DNA of 64,000 bases from Hydrogenophaga pseudoflava NBRC 102511 (GCF_001592285.1 NZ_BCWQ01000010.1:1-64000), one strand, 5' to 3'. Shown: positions 52,862-62,749, counted from the first letter of the stretch. A program made the numbers and translations. The notes: generated by a model not told the origin, from the letters alone.

Positions 52862-53551
52862 ATGAGATCGCGCCCGCTGCACGGCCTGCACTGGTCGGCC
52901 CGCTTCAGCGCCCTGGAACGCCAGGCGCTGGCGCTGCTGCCCGGGGTGCTGACCGGTCTGGCGGTGGCGCGGCTGGTGGCGGCGCCGGCCGGTACCGCCC
53001 TGCTCTGTGGCTGGGTCGCGTACTGCTGCACCTACCTGGGGCTGATGGCCCACCTCGCCCACCGCCTCAACGCCGCCGACACGCGGCGCCGCGCCCAGTG
53101 GGAAGACCCGGGCGCGGCCATGCTGTTCGTGCTGGTCACGCTGGCGGGGCTGGCCTGTCTGGTGGCCGTGGCCATCGCCGCCGACGCCGGCGCCCACCTG
53201 CGCGGCGCGCCACGCATGGCCCACCTGGCGCTGATGGTGCTGTCGCTGATGGGCGCCTGGCTGCTGATCCAGAGCGTGTTCGCGCTGCACTACGCGCGGC
53301 GCTACTACCGGCCGGACGGGCATGACCGCCCGCATGTGGGCGGCCTCGCGTTTCCGGGCGGTGAGGCGCCCGACTACCTGGACTTCTTCTACTTCAGCGC
53401 GGTGATCGGCATGACCTCGCAGGTCTCGGACGTCGCCATCACCGAGCGCTCGCTGCGCCGGCTGGCCACGGGGCACGGCCTGCTGTCGTTCGCCTTCAAC
53501 CTCACCGTGCTGGCGCTGGCGGTGAACGTGCTGGCCAGCGCGCTGGCCTGA
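52862..53551 (+). CDS. DUF1345 membrane protein
   Basis: The 229-residue protein has about five hydrophobic segments and the DUF1345 C-terminal block DYLDFFYFSAVIGMTSQVSDVAITERSLRRLATGHGLLSFAFN near residues 178-220. The family is uncharacterised, with distant resemblance to ion-channel pore segments. It is divergent from degP, and its stop codon abuts the end of the convergent histidine kinase gene with no gap. The ATG at 52862 avoids an unlikely basic N-terminal extension. Confidence 0.85.
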   Translation: MRSRPLHGLHWSARFSALERQALALLPGVLTGLAVARLVAAPAGTALLCGWVAYCCTYLGLMAHLAHRLNAADTRRRAQWEDPGAAMLFVLVTLAGLACLVAVAIAADAGAHLRGAPRMAHLALMVLSLMGAWLLIQSVFALHYARRYYRPDGHDRPHVGGLAFPGGEAPDYLDFFYFSAVIGMTSQVSDVAITERSLRRLATGHGLLSFAFNLTVLALAVNVLASALA

Positions 53552-54889
53552 TCAGGCCGCAGGCAGCTCCAGCCGCACGCGCAGGCCGCCCAGCGTGGGT
53601 GAGGCGTCCAGCCGCAGCGCGCCGCCGTGCATCTGCGCCACCGACTGCGCGATGGCCAGCCCCAGGCCGCTGCCGGTGGAAGGCGCGTCGGGCAGGCGGT
53701 AGAAGCGGTCGAGCACGCGCGTGCGCTCGGCCTCGGGAATGCCCGGGCCGCTGTCCTCCACCACCAGCGCCACCCTGCCCGCTGCTTCGCCGGCCAGCAC
53801 ACCGACCTCGATGCGGCCAGCGGCCGGCGCGTACTTGATGGCGTTTTCGATCAGGTTGCGCAGCAGCAGGCGCAGCGCGTCGGCATGGCCCGTCACCATC
53901 GCCGTCTCCAGGCCCGACAGCCCCAGCGCCTGCGAGCGGGCCTGGGCATCGGCCACCGCCTCGCCGATCACCGACCTCGCCAGCGCCGCCAGGTCCAGCG
54001 GCGCGGCCGGGGCGCCCTCGGCCTGCCGCGCCTGCTGGCGCGCCAGCTCCATCAGCTGGCCGACCAGCCGGGTGGCGCGGTCGATGCCGGCGTCCAGCCG
54101 CTGCAATGCGCGCTCGCGGGTCTCGACGCCCTCGGCGCGGCGCAGGCCCTGCACCTGCAGCTTGAGCGCCGCCAGCGGCGAGCGCAGCTCGTGGGCCGCG
54201 TCGGCCACGAAGCGCTGCTGCACCTCAAAGGCCTGGCCCAGGCGCTGCAGCAGGCCGTTGAACTCCTGCACCAGCGGGCGGACCTCGTCGGGCAGGTCCT
54301 GCCCGGCCAGCGGCGCCAGGTCGTCGGCACTGCGCGCGGCCACCTGCTCGCGCACCCGCGCCACCGGGGCCAGGGTGCGGCGCACCAGCCAGCCCACGGC
54401 CAGCATCAGGACCGGCGCCAGCCACAGCACCGGCGCGGCCGTGCGCAGCGCCAGGTCGCCGGCCATGCGCCGGCGCACCGCCATGTCCTGCGCCACCTGG
54501 ATCACCAGGCCACCGGTGATGACCGAATAGACGCGGTAGGTGGTGCCATGCGCCACCACGTCGGCAAAGCCCAGCACCGCGCGTGCGGGCAGTTCGGGCC
54601 GGTCGGCCGAGCGCAGCAGCAGCGAGCCGTCGACCGACCAGATCTGCAGCACGAAGTCGAAGTCCTGCTGCGACGGCGGCACCGGCAGCACGCCGGTGGC
54701 CAGGCCCTCGGGCAGGCCGGCGCGCAGGGTCTGGGCGGTCTGGCGCATCTGGTAGTCGAACAGGGCGTCGGCCTCGGCCCGCGCCGCGCGCCAGGCCAGG
54801 GCGGCCTGCAGCAGCGCGGTGGCCAGGATGGCCAGCAGCACGAACACCAGCAGGCGGGCGCGCAGGGAGGTGGGCCAGCGCAGCCTCAT
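53552..54889 (-). CDS. Two-component sensor histidine kinase (QseC/PmrB-like)
   Basis: The 445-residue kinase has TM1 (about residues 12-35), a periplasmic domain, TM2 (about 150-172), HAMP, dimerisation/phosphoacceptor helix with His233 in ADAAHELRSPLAALKLQ, and an ATPase domain with N box (LLRNLIENAIKYAP), G1 (VEDSGPGIP) and G2 (GSGLGLAIAQ). Its ATG overlaps the regulator stop codon (ATGA). Signal is unknown; QseC-type kinases often sense cations or host signals. Confidence 0.93.
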   Translation of the reverse strand: MRLRWPTSLRARLLVFVLLAILATALLQAALAWRAARAEADALFDYQMRQTAQTLRAGLPEGLATGVLPVPPSQQDFDFVLQIWSVDGSLLLRSADRPELPARAVLGFADVVAHGTTYRVYSVITGGLVIQVAQDMAVRRRMAGDLALRTAAPVLWLAPVLMLAVGWLVRRTLAPVARVREQVAARSADDLAPLAGQDLPDEVRPLVQEFNGLLQRLGQAFEVQQRFVADAAHELRSPLAALKLQVQGLRRAEGVETRERALQRLDAGIDRATRLVGQLMELARQQARQAEGAPAAPLDLAALARSVIGEAVADAQARSQALGLSGLETAMVTGHADALRLLLRNLIENAIKYAPAAGRIEVGVLAGEAAGRVALVVEDSGPGIPEAERTRVLDRFYRLPDAPSTGSGLGLAIAQSVAQMHGGALRLDASPTLGGLRVRLELPAA

Positions 54890-55545
54890 GCCCTGGGCAC
54901 CAGGTAGCCGACGCCGCGCACGTTCTGGATCAGGTCGGCGCCCAGCTTCTTGCGCAGGCCGTGGATGTAGACCTCGACCGCGTTGGAGCTGATCTCGTGC
55001 TTCCAGTCGTAGAGCTTTTCTTCCAGCTGCGCGCGCGAGAGCACCATCCCGGGCCGCGCCAGCAGCGGCTCCAGCACCGCCCACTCGCGCCCCGAGAGCA
55101 CCACCGGTTCGCCATTCACCGTGACCTCGCGCGTGGCCGGGTTGATGCACACGCCCTGGTGCTCGTAGACCGGCTCCGCCCGGCCCGAGGCGCGGCGCAG
55201 CAGGGCGCGAATGCGCGCCAGCAGCTCGTCCATCTCATAGGGTTTGACCACGTAGTCGTCGGCCCCGGCGTCCAGGCCTTCGACGCGCTGGGCCAGGGCG
55301 TCGCGGGCGGTGGCGATCAGCACCGGCACGCGGGAACGGCGTGCGCGCAGCCGGCGCAGCACCGACAGGCCGTCCTGCCGCGGCAGGCCGAGGTCGAGCA
55401 GCACCAGGTCGTAGTCCTGGGTGCGCAGGGCCGTATCAGCAGCGTCGCCGTCGCGCACCCAGTCCACGGCGTACTGCTCGGCGCGCAACAGGTCGAGCAC
55501 CGATTCGCCGATCATCGAGTCGTCTTCCACCAGCAAGAGGCGCAT
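54886..55545 (-). CDS. OmpR-family response regulator (QseB/PmrA-like)
   Basis: The 219-residue regulator has a receiver domain with Asp51 in DLVLLDLGLP, acidic pair Glu7/Asp8, Thr in LIATARD and Lys in VVKPYEMDEL, followed by an OmpR winged helix (about 125-219, EVTVNGEPVVLSGREWAVLEPLL). It is the first gene of the pair and divergent from the drug exporter gene with 114 bases between them, so it may regulate that exporter. Confidence 0.94.
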   Translation of the reverse strand: MRLLLVEDDSMIGESVLDLLRAEQYAVDWVRDGDAADTALRTQDYDLVLLDLGLPRQDGLSVLRRLRARRSRVPVLIATARDALAQRVEGLDAGADDYVVKPYEMDELLARIRALLRRASGRAEPVYEHQGVCINPATREVTVNGEPVVLSGREWAVLEPLLARPGMVLSRAQLEEKLYDWKHEISSNAVEVYIHGLRKKLGADLIQNVRGVGYLVPRA

Positions 55546-55659
55546 TGCGGGCCGCACCGGCCTGAGTGCCGCGCGCGGGTTCCGGCAATGGTACGCGGCA
55601 TGCCCCCGGCGACGCCGGGCACCGACAAACCCGATAAGCTGCCGCCTGGACCCGCCCCC

Positions 55660-57165
55660 ATGAACACACCACCCGACCCTCATTCCATCGCCGCCCTGCG
55701 CGAACGCCACGGGCCGCGCTACCGCTGGCTGCTGCTGCTCTCGGTGATGGTCGGCACCATGGCCTCGGTCATGTCCTCGACCATCGTCAACGTGGCCATC
55801 CCCGACATGAGCCACCACTTCGCACTCGGCCAGGAGCGCGCGCAGTGGGCCTCCTCGGGCTTCATGGCGGCGATGACGGTGTCCATGCTCACCACGCCCT
55901 GGCTGCTGACGCGCTATGGCTACCGCCGCACCTACACCGGCTGCATGTGGCTGCTGCTGGTCGGCGGCCTGGTGGGCGGCTTCGCACAGCACTACCCGCT
56001 GGTGCTGGCCGCGCGCGTGGCCGAAGGGCTGGCCGCGGGCGTGGTGCAGCCGATCCCGGCCATCATCATCCTGCGCGCCTTCGACTCCCAGGAACAGGGC
56101 CGCGCCAGCGGCATTTTCGGCATGGGCGTGGTGCTGGCGCCGGCGCTGGGCCCGTCCATCGGTGGCCTGCTGGTCGACGCCTTCGGCTGGCGCTCCATCT
56201 TCTTCCTGGTGGTGCCGTTCTGCCTGGCCTCGCTGTGGATGGCACGGCGCTTCGTGCCGACCACCGCCCCCGGCGGTGCCGCCCCCAATCCGCAGGGCGC
56301 CGCGCTGGACTGGCGCGGCCTGCTGCTGGCCACGGCCGGCACGCTGTGCCTGCTCAACGGCCTGGTGGAGCTCAAGGGCGGCACGCCCCTCGCGGCGGCC
56401 GGGCTGCTGGGCGGGGCCGCGCTGGCGCTGCTGGTCTTCGTGGCGCTGCAGCGGCGCATGCTGCTGGCGCGCGCCCGCCACCCCCACGAGGGCACGGACC
56501 CGCTGCTGAACCTCTCGCTGTTCCGCGACCGGCGCTTCGCAATGGGCAGCATCGTGGCCTTCATCTACGGCGTCGCGCTGTTCGGCTCGACCTACCTGCT
56601 GCCGGTCTACATGCAGATGGGCCTGGGCCTGTCGGCGTCGTTCGTCGGCACCATCCTGCTGCCCGCCGGCCTGGTGCTGGCCGTGACCATCGCCGTCGTG
56701 GGCCGGATCTCGGACCGCCAGCCGGCCCACCGCCTGGTGAGCATCGGCCTGCTGTTGCTGGCCTGCTCGTTCGCGCTGATGCCTACCATCGACACCGACC
56801 ACCGCGCCCAGACCCTCACCCTGTTGGTGGCCTGGGCCATCCTGGGCCGGCTCGGTCTTGGCTTCATCCTGCCCTCGCTGAACGTCGGGGCGATGCGCGG
56901 TCTGGCACGTGCACAGATCCCGCAGGGCGCCAGCGCCATCAACTTCCTGCGCATGCTGGGTGGCGCCGCGGGGGTGAGCCTGTGCGGCATCGTGCTGGAG
57001 TGGCGAACCGCGGCGCACGGCCTCAAGCTGGTCCCGGGCAACACCGCGCCCGGCCACCTCGCGCCGTTCAACGAGACGTTTTTCATGGTCGCAGCCATTT
57101 GTGCGCTTGCCATCGGGGCCGCCGTGAAAATGCGTGCAAAAACCGGGAAGGCTGCCGGACAATAG
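55660..57165 (+). CDS. DHA2-family drug exporter (MFS, 14 TM)
   Basis: The 501-residue transporter has 14 hydrophobic segments and motifs of the DHA2 drug:H+ antiporter family (EmrB type): STIVNVAIPDM near residue 41, LLTRYGYRRTYTG near 80 (motif A), and GVVLAPALGPSIGG near 155 (motif C). Unlike EmrAB systems there is no membrane-fusion-protein gene next to it. An in-frame ATG about 24 codons upstream is less likely. The next gene starts 4 bases after its stop. Confidence 0.88.
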   Translation: MNTPPDPHSIAALRERHGPRYRWLLLLSVMVGTMASVMSSTIVNVAIPDMSHHFALGQERAQWASSGFMAAMTVSMLTTPWLLTRYGYRRTYTGCMWLLLVGGLVGGFAQHYPLVLAARVAEGLAAGVVQPIPAIIILRAFDSQEQGRASGIFGMGVVLAPALGPSIGGLLVDAFGWRSIFFLVVPFCLASLWMARRFVPTTAPGGAAPNPQGAALDWRGLLLATAGTLCLLNGLVELKGGTPLAAAGLLGGAALALLVFVALQRRMLLARARHPHEGTDPLLNLSLFRDRRFAMGSIVAFIYGVALFGSTYLLPVYMQMGLGLSASFVGTILLPAGLVLAVTIAVVGRISDRQPAHRLVSIGLLLLACSFALMPTIDTDHRAQTLTLLVAWAILGRLGLGFILPSLNVGAMRGLARAQIPQGASAINFLRMLGGAAGVSLCGIVLEWRTAAHGLKLVPGNTAPGHLAPFNETFFMVAAICALAIGAAVKMRAKTGKAAGQ

Positions 57166-57169
57166 TCGG

Positions 57170-57955
57170 ATGTGCCAGCTGCTCGCCCTCAACTGCGCCA
57201 CCCCGACCGACGCATCCTTCAGCTTTACCGGCTTCTGCCGGCGCGGTGGTGCCACCGACCACCACGCGGATGGCTGGGGCATCGCCTTCTTCGAGGGCCG
57301 GGGCCTGCGGCTGTTCATCGACCACGAGAGCGCGGCCAACTCGCGCATGGCCGAGTTCCTGCGCAGCTACCCGCTCAAGAGCAGGAACATCGTCGCCCAC
57401 GTGCGCAAGGCCACCATCGGCGAGGTGAGCCTGGAGAACGCCCATCCCTTCACGCGCGAGCTCTGGGGCCGGCACTGGGTGTTCGCCCACAATGGCGACC
57501 TCAAGGACTATTTCCCCAAGCTGCACAGCGCGTTCCGCCCGGTCGGCACCACCGACAGCGAGCGCGCCTTCTGCTGGCTGATGCAGGAACTGGCCAAGTC
57601 GCACGCCAGCCTGCCCAGCGTCGAGGAGCTGACGCACACCCTGCGCGAACTGATCCCGCAGGTCACCCGCTTCGGCACCTTCAACTTCCTGCTGTCCAAC
57701 GGCGAGGCGATGTGGGCGCACTGCAGCACGAAACTCCACTATCTGGTGCGCCAGTACCCGTTCTCCAAGGCCACGCTGATGGACCACGACTGGACGGTCA
57801 ACTTCGCCGAGGTCAACCAGCCCGGCGACCGCGCGGCCGTGATCGTCACCACACCGCTGACCAGCGACGAGCAATGGACCGCGTTCGAGCCCGGGGAACT
57901 CAAGGTGTTCGTTGACGGCCTGCCTCAGGGCGGCGGGTCGCTCACAGAATCTTGA
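57170..57955 (+). CDS. Class II glutamine amidotransferase (YafJ/Gn-AT type)
   Basis: The 261-residue protein starts MCQLLALN, so Met removal exposes the catalytic Cys. It has RRGGATDHHADGWGIAFFEG near residue 25, HVRKATIGEVSLENAHPF near 78 and the glutamine pocket FAHNGDL near 105. It is a stand-alone amidohydrolase like YafJ; acceptor is unknown. It lies 4 bases after the exporter gene, which may or may not be meaningful. Its 3' end overlaps the convergent hypothetical gene by 14 bases. Confidence 0.9.
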   Translation: MCQLLALNCATPTDASFSFTGFCRRGGATDHHADGWGIAFFEGRGLRLFIDHESAANSRMAEFLRSYPLKSRNIVAHVRKATIGEVSLENAHPFTRELWGRHWVFAHNGDLKDYFPKLHSAFRPVGTTDSERAFCWLMQELAKSHASLPSVEELTHTLRELIPQVTRFGTFNFLLSNGEAMWAHCSTKLHYLVRQYPFSKATLMDHDWTVNFAEVNQPGDRAAVIVTTPLTSDEQWTAFEPGELKVFVDGLPQGGGSLTES

Positions 57956-58517
57956 ACAGCTTCTCGCGCAGCTCTGGCAGTCTGCGGGCACCGGCGCTGT
58001 GCCCCGCCATGCTGGTTTCCCAGTCGCGGTAAACCTTGCGCAGGCCTTCCGATCCCTGCGCCTGGAAGATGTTGGTGACCAGGGTGACGCGCATGTTCTG
58101 CCCGATGATGGCGTTGATCGAATTGATCATGAAGTTGCGCGCCATCTCGTTGTCCTGGGCGCTGCGGCTGTCCGCCGGCGGAAGCCCCGCCAGGTCTGCC
58201 CCGGTGTCGTCCGGCTCGCCTGCGGTGTGAGCCGCCGCCATCCGCTCATGGGACGCGGCCGCCCTGGACGTTGTTGCGGCGGGGGCCTGACCGACGGCTT
58301 CAATGCAACCCAGCTGCAGAAGCTGCTCCAGCACCTCTGCGATGTCGCCCTTGCCCACGAGGAAGACCGACAGCTCGTCGGCGGTGCGTTTGCCATCCAC
58401 CAGCACCAGGGCGCGGCGCACGATCGGTGAAAGTCCCAGGTCGCGCGTCTGGATCTGCTGCTGGCCCAAGGCGGTCTTGGCAAAAATGGTGCGCTTCGTA
58501 TCGATGTTCTCGGGCAT
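57942..58517 (-). CDS. Hypothetical protein (191 aa) with winged-helix-like N-terminal half
   Basis: The N-terminal half (residues 20-75, RDLGLSPIVRRALVLVDGKRTADELSVFL and EVLEQLLQLGCIEAV) looks like a winged-helix or effector-sensing domain; a linker rich in Ala and Asp follows, and a helical C-terminal half (about 125-191) ends RRLPELREKLFKIL. No membrane segment. A good sigma-70-like promoter and an inverted repeat lie upstream. I do not recognise the family; similar domains are found in poorly annotated betaproteobacterial proteins. Confidence 0.8.
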   Translation of the reverse strand: MPENIDTKRTIFAKTALGQQQIQTRDLGLSPIVRRALVLVDGKRTADELSVFLVGKGDIAEVLEQLLQLGCIEAVGQAPAATTSRAAASHERMAAAHTAGEPDDTGADLAGLPPADSRSAQDNEMARNFMINSINAIIGQNMRVTLVTNIFQAQGSEGLRKVYRDWETSMAGHSAGARRLPELREKLFKIL

Positions 58518-58557
58518 GGTGTGCTGTTCGGATGCTTACTCTCCCCTGGCCCGCGTA

Positions 58558-58586
58558 TTTGTAATGCAGCACCCACACCCTCGCAA
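58558..58586 (-). promoter_or_regulatory. Probable promoter of the 191-aa hypothetical gene
   Basis: On the minus strand TTGCGA (58581-58586) and TACAAA (58558-58563) are 17 bases apart, a good sigma-70 arrangement. The transcript would begin near 58551, leaving a 5' leader of about 34 bases before the ATG at 58517. Confidence 0.55.
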
Positions 58587-58627
58587 GCCAAGCAAGACCG
58601 GGTTAACCCTTGTGTGCGTACTTTCTA

Positions 58628-58650
58628 CCGATCGAATTTGTCACGATCGG
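58628..58650. promoter_or_regulatory. Inverted repeat upstream of the 191-aa hypothetical gene
   Basis: CCGATCG and CGATCGG are perfect 7-bp arms with a 9-base AT-rich spacer, about 42 bases upstream of the -35 box of the hypothetical gene. A second inverted repeat, ATGCATG/CATGCAT, lies at 58676-58704. The 215-base gap between the two genes contains no ORF I can support; these repeats are its main content. Confidence 0.45.
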
Positions 58651-58732
58651 CCGACTTCGGGACCAAGGGTTCTTGATGCATGACCGACGGCGGCCGGCAT
58701 GCATTTGGCGCTAGCGATTTGGGTGCAAGGGC

Positions 58733-59680
58733 TCAGCGGCCCAGCGCATCGAGCAAGGCGTCAGCGAACATGGCCGGCACATCGAAGCCGGTCTGGTCGT
58801 GAATCTCCTGGAAGCAGGTCGGGCTGGTGACGTTGATCTCGGTGACCTTGTTGCCGATCATGTCCAGCCCCACCAGCAGCAGGCCGCGCGCCGCCAGCAC
58901 CGGCGCGATGGCCTCGGCCACGGCGCGGTTCTCGTCGGACAGCGGCTGGGCCACGCCCTTGCCACCCGCCGCCAGGTTGCCGCGCACCTCGTTGCCCTGC
59001 GGGATGCGCGCCAGCACATAGGGCGCGACCTTCCCGCCGATCAGCAGCAGGCGCTTGTCGCCGTCCACGATCTCGGGCAGGTAGCGCTGCACCATCACGC
59101 TGGTGGCGCCGCCCTGGTTGAGCGTCTCGATGATGGAGCCGAGGTTCATGCCGTCGGCGCCGACTCGGAAGATGCCCATGCCGCCCATGCCGTCCAGCGG
59201 CTTGAGGATGATGTCCCGGTGTTCGGCGTGGAAGGCGCGGATGGCCTCGGGCGAGCGCGTCACCAGCGTGGGCGGCGCGAACTCGGCAAACTCCATCAGC
59301 GCGAGTTTTTCCGGGTGCTCGCGCAGCGCGGAGGGCCGGTTGAACACGCGCGCACCTTCGCGCTGCGCCTGCTCCAGCAGGTGGGTGCAGTAGAAGAACT
59401 CGCTGTCGAACGGCGGGTCCTTGCGCATGACCACGGCGTCGAAGTCTTTCAGCGATTCGACCGCCTCGCCGGTGACCGAGAACCAGTCGTGCGGATCGCC
59501 GGTCAGGCGGATGCGGCGCACCGTGGCGTTGACGGTGCCGCCGCTGCGCCAGCCCATGTGGCGTGGCTCGGTGGCGGCGATGGCGTGGCCGCGTTGCTGC
59601 AGCTCGCGCATCATGGAAAAAGTGGTGTCCTTGTAGGTCTTGAAGGACTCCAGCGGATCGGCAACGAAGAGGATGTTCAT
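58733..59680 (-). CDS. gshB: Glutathione synthase
   Basis: GshB joins gamma-glutamylcysteine and glycine. The 315-residue ATP-grasp enzyme starts MNILFVADPLESFKTYKDTTF and shows VMRKDPPFDSEF near residue 83, KPLDGMGGMGIFRV near 160 (glycine-rich loop), RYLPEIVDGDKRLLLI near 203 and metal ligands in EINVTSPTCFQEI near 280. Length is normal. Its ATG overlaps the benE stop (ATGA), and the operon starts with gshA, so both steps of glutathione synthesis are in one transcript. Confidence 0.97.
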   Translation of the reverse strand: MNILFVADPLESFKTYKDTTFSMMRELQQRGHAIAATEPRHMGWRSGGTVNATVRRIRLTGDPHDWFSVTGEAVESLKDFDAVVMRKDPPFDSEFFYCTHLLEQAQREGARVFNRPSALREHPEKLALMEFAEFAPPTLVTRSPEAIRAFHAEHRDIILKPLDGMGGMGIFRVGADGMNLGSIIETLNQGGATSVMVQRYLPEIVDGDKRLLLIGGKVAPYVLARIPQGNEVRGNLAAGGKGVAQPLSDENRAVAEAIAPVLAARGLLLVGLDMIGNKVTEINVTSPTCFQEIHDQTGFDVPAMFADALLDALGR

Positions 59681-60861
59681 GGTGTGTGCTTTCGGGCTCC
59701 GTACTGTTGCACAAACAGCGCCAGCGCGCCGGCGACCACACCCCAAAACGCCGAGCCGATGCCGGCAATCACCACGCCGCTGAGCGTGACCAGGAAGGTG
59801 ATGAGCGCGGCTTCGCGGTGGGTGTCGTCCTTGAGCGCCGCATGCAGGCCGCCGCCGATGCTGCCCAGCAGCGCCAGTCCGGCGATGGCCAGCACCAGTT
59901 CCTTGGGGAAGGCCAGCAGCAGACCGGTGACCGCCGCGCCCACCAGGCCGATGGCGATGTAGATCAGCCCGCAGGCCACGGCCGCGGTGTAGCGCTTGTC
60001 CTTGTCGGCGTGCGCCTCCTCGCCCATGCAGATGGCGGCGGTGATGGCGCTGAGGTTGAGCGCGTAGCCGCCGAAGGGCGCCAGCACCAGGGTGGCGACG
60101 CCGGTCATGGTGATGATCCTGGAGATCGGCATGTGGTAGCCCGCGGCGCGGATCGCGGCCACGCCCGGCAGGTTCTGCGAGGCCATGGTCACGATGAACA
60201 GCGGCAGCGCCAGGCTGACGAAGGCACCGAAGGTGAACTCGGGCGCGGTGAACACCGGCACCGCCCACTGCAGCGTGAGCGCACCGGCGTTGAACTGCCC
60301 GTTGGCCACCACGGTCACCACTGCCACCAGCAGCGTCAGCGGCACGGCGTAGCGCGGCAGGAAGCGCCGCCCCAGAAGGTAGGCCAGCAGCATCAGCACC
60401 ACCAGCGGCAGCGCGGTCTGCGCCGCGGCGAAGGCCTGCAGGCCGAAGCGCGCCAGCACGCCTGCCAGCAGCGCCGACGCAATCGCCATGGGAATGCGGT
60501 TCATCACCCGCTCGAACAGGCCGGTCGCGCCCGAGAGGATGATGAGCACGGCGCAGGCCATGAAGGCGCCCACCGCCTGCGCCATCGTGAAGCCGCCGGC
60601 CAGGCCGGCCGTGGCCAGCACCGCGGCACCCGGCGTGCTCCAGGCCACCATCACGGGCTTCTTCAGGATCAGCGAGGGGATGGCCGAACAAAGGCCCATG
60701 CCCAGGCCCAGCGCCCACATCCACGAGGTGATGAGCTCGGGCGTGGCGCCGAAGGCCTGCGCGGCCTGGAAGACGATGGCGACCGAGCTGGTGAAGCCCA
60801 CCAGCACCGCCACGAAACCGGCCGTGGCGGCAGAGAGGTTCAGGTCACGGAAAAAAGACAT
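59677..60861 (-). CDS. benE: BenE-family transporter (annotated type: benzoate/H+ symporter)
   Basis: The 394-residue protein has about 12 hydrophobic segments and the BenE layout: AGFVAVLVGFTSSVAIVFQAAQAFGAT near residue 15, MVAWSTPGAAVLAT near 75, and MASQNLPGVAAIRAAGY near 232. Sequence similarity puts it in the benzoate transporter family, but its place inside a gshA-kup-benE-gshB run with overlap to gshB gives no hint of aromatic catabolism. The substrate is open. Confidence 0.85.
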   Translation of the reverse strand: MSFFRDLNLSAATAGFVAVLVGFTSSVAIVFQAAQAFGATPELITSWMWALGLGMGLCSAIPSLILKKPVMVAWSTPGAAVLATAGLAGGFTMAQAVGAFMACAVLIILSGATGLFERVMNRIPMAIASALLAGVLARFGLQAFAAAQTALPLVVLMLLAYLLGRRFLPRYAVPLTLLVAVVTVVANGQFNAGALTLQWAVPVFTAPEFTFGAFVSLALPLFIVTMASQNLPGVAAIRAAGYHMPISRIITMTGVATLVLAPFGGYALNLSAITAAICMGEEAHADKDKRYTAAVACGLIYIAIGLVGAAVTGLLLAFPKELVLAIAGLALLGSIGGGLHAALKDDTHREAALITFLVTLSGVVIAGIGSAFWGVVAGALALFVQQYGARKHTP

Positions 60862-60880
60862 CCGGCGATTGTGCCGGGCG

Positions 60881-62749
60881 TCAGATCTCCAGCTTGGAGC
60901 CCAGTTCAATGACGGCGTTGGCCGGCAGGTTCAGGAACTCGGCCGCCGCACCCGCGTTGTGGTGCATCTGCGCGAACAGCTTCTCGCGCCACAGCGCCAT
61001 GCCCTCGCCCAGCGTGGGCACCACCAGGTCGCGCGAGAGGAAGTAGCTGGTCAGCATGGGCTCCAGGTCGCAGCCGCGACCGCGCATCAGTTCCAGCGCC
61101 TTGGGCACGTCCGGGTCGTTCTTGAAGCCGTAGTGGATGACGACTTGCCAGCAGTCGTGGCCCAGCGGCTCCACTTCCAGTCGCTTGTCCAGGCCAATCC
61201 AGGGGCGTTCGTGGCTGCGCACGGTGACGAACAGGTTCTGTTCGTGCAGCACCTTGTTGTGCTTGAGGTTGTGCAGCAGCGCGTTGGGCACGGTGCCGGT
61301 GTCCGCGGTCAGGAACACGGCCGTGCCGGCCACCCGCGTGGGCGGGTCCATGAACACGGCTTCGAGGAAGCTGTCCAGCTCGATCGCCTCGGCCTGCTGC
61401 GCCTTGGCCATCAGGGCCCTGCCCTGTTTCCAGGTCATCATCAGCGTGAACACCACGCCACCGATCAGCAGCGGGAACCAGCCGCCCGCAAACAGCTTGA
61501 GCAGGTTGGAGCTGAAGAAGGCCAGGTCGACAATGAAGAACCAGCCGGTGGCGGCCACGCACAGGGCCAGCGGGTACTTCCAGCCGTAGCGGATGACAAA
61601 GAAGGTCAGCACCGTGGTGATGAGCATGTCCAGCGTGACGGCGATGCCGTAGGCCGCCGCCAGGTTGGACGAGGACTTGAACATCACCACGGCCAGCACG
61701 ATGGCGGTGAACAGGCCCCAGTTGACGAAGGGGATGTAGATCTGCCCGGTGTCGCTGACGCTGGTGTGGCGGATGTTCAGGCGCGGCAGGTAGCCCAGCT
61801 GGATGGCCTGCTTGGTCACGCTGAAGGCGCCGGAGATCAGCGCCTGCGAGGCGATCACCGTGGCCATGGTGGCCAGGCCCACCAGGGGCAGCAGGGCCCA
61901 GTCGGGCGCCATGTTGAAGAAGGGGTTCTTCACCGCCTCCGGGTCTTCCAGCAGCAGCGCGCCCTGGCCGAAGTAGTTGATGGTGAGGCAGGGCATGACG
62001 ATGGAAAACCAGGCCAGGCGGATCGGCTTCTTGCCGAAATGGCCCATGTCGGCGTACAGCGCCTCGCCACCGGTGACGCACAGCACCACCGCGCCCAGGA
62101 TGATGAAAGTCGTGCCCGGCTGCTCCCACATGAAGCGCAGCGCATGGTGCGGGCTGAGCGCCCCCAGGATCTCGGGGTGGCCGACGATGTGTGGGACCGC
62201 CAGCAGGGCGATGGACAGGAACCACAGCACGGTGATCGGTCCGAAGAACCGGCCGATGCCACCCGTGCCGCGCTTTTGCACGAAGAACAGCGCGAACAGC
62301 ACCAGCAGCGTGATGGGCACCACGTATTTCCTGAAGTGGGGCGACACCACCTCCAGACCCTCCACCGCGGACAGCACCGAGATGGCCGGTGTGATGACGC
62401 CGTCGCCGTAGAACAGCGAGGTGCCGAAGATGCCGATGGCCAGCAGCCACTTGCGCAGTTCGGGCTTGTCTTTCACCGCCTGCGAGGCCAGCGCCAGCAT
62501 CGCGATCAGGCCGCCTTCGCCGCCGTTGTCAGCGCGCAGCACGAGGGTGACGTACTTGAGGGAGACGATGACCGTCAGCGTCCAGAAGACGATGGAGAGC
62601 ACGCCGTAGACGTTGGCGTGGGTGAAGGGCACATGGCCCGACCCGAAAATTTCCTTGATGGCGTACAGCACCGAGGTGCCGATATCGCCGTAGACCACAC
62701 CGATGGCGCCCAGGGTGAGCGCAGCAAGCGACGACTTGTTCGAGGACAC
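60881..62749 (-). CDS. kup: Low-affinity potassium transporter Kup
   Basis: Kup is a K+/H+ symporter. The 622-residue protein has about 12 membrane segments, the family start [24 protein letters not shown] near residue 14, [16 protein letters not shown] near 74, and [20 protein letters not shown] near 115, then a cytoplasmic C-terminal domain of about 180 residues. Length is normal. It lies 141 bases downstream of gshA and 19 bases upstream of benE. Glutathione and potassium are linked in bacteria by osmotic and electrophile responses, which gives the pairing some sense. Confidence 0.96.
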   Translation of the reverse strand: MSSNKSSLAALTLGAIGVVYGDIGTSVLYAIKEIFGSGHVPFTHANVYGVLSIVFWTLTVIVSLKYVTLVLRADNGGEGGLIAMLALASQAVKDKPELRKWLLAIGIFGTSLFYGDGVITPAISVLSAVEGLEVVSPHFRKYVVPITLLVLFALFFVQKRGTGGIGRFFGPITVLWFLSIALLAVPHIVGHPEILGALSPHHALRFMWEQPGTTFIILGAVVLCVTGGEALYADMGHFGKKPIRLAWFSIVMPCLTINYFGQGALLLEDPEAVKNPFFNMAPDWALLPLVGLATMATVIASQALISGAFSVTKQAIQLGYLPRLNIRHTSVSDTGQIYIPFVNWGLFTAIVLAVVMFKSSSNLAAAYGIAVTLDMLITTVLTFFVIRYGWKYPLALCVAATGWFFIVDLAFFSSNLLKLFAGGWFPLLIGGVVFTLMMTWKQGRALMAKAQQAEAIELDSFLEAVFMDPPTRVAGTAVFLTADTGTVPNALLHNLKHNKVLHEQNLFVTVRSHERPWIGLDKRLEVEPLGHDCWQVVIHYGFKNDPDVPKALELMRGRGCDLEPMLTSYFLSRDLVVPTLGEGMALWREKLFAQMHHNAGAAAEFLNLPANAVIELGSKLEI

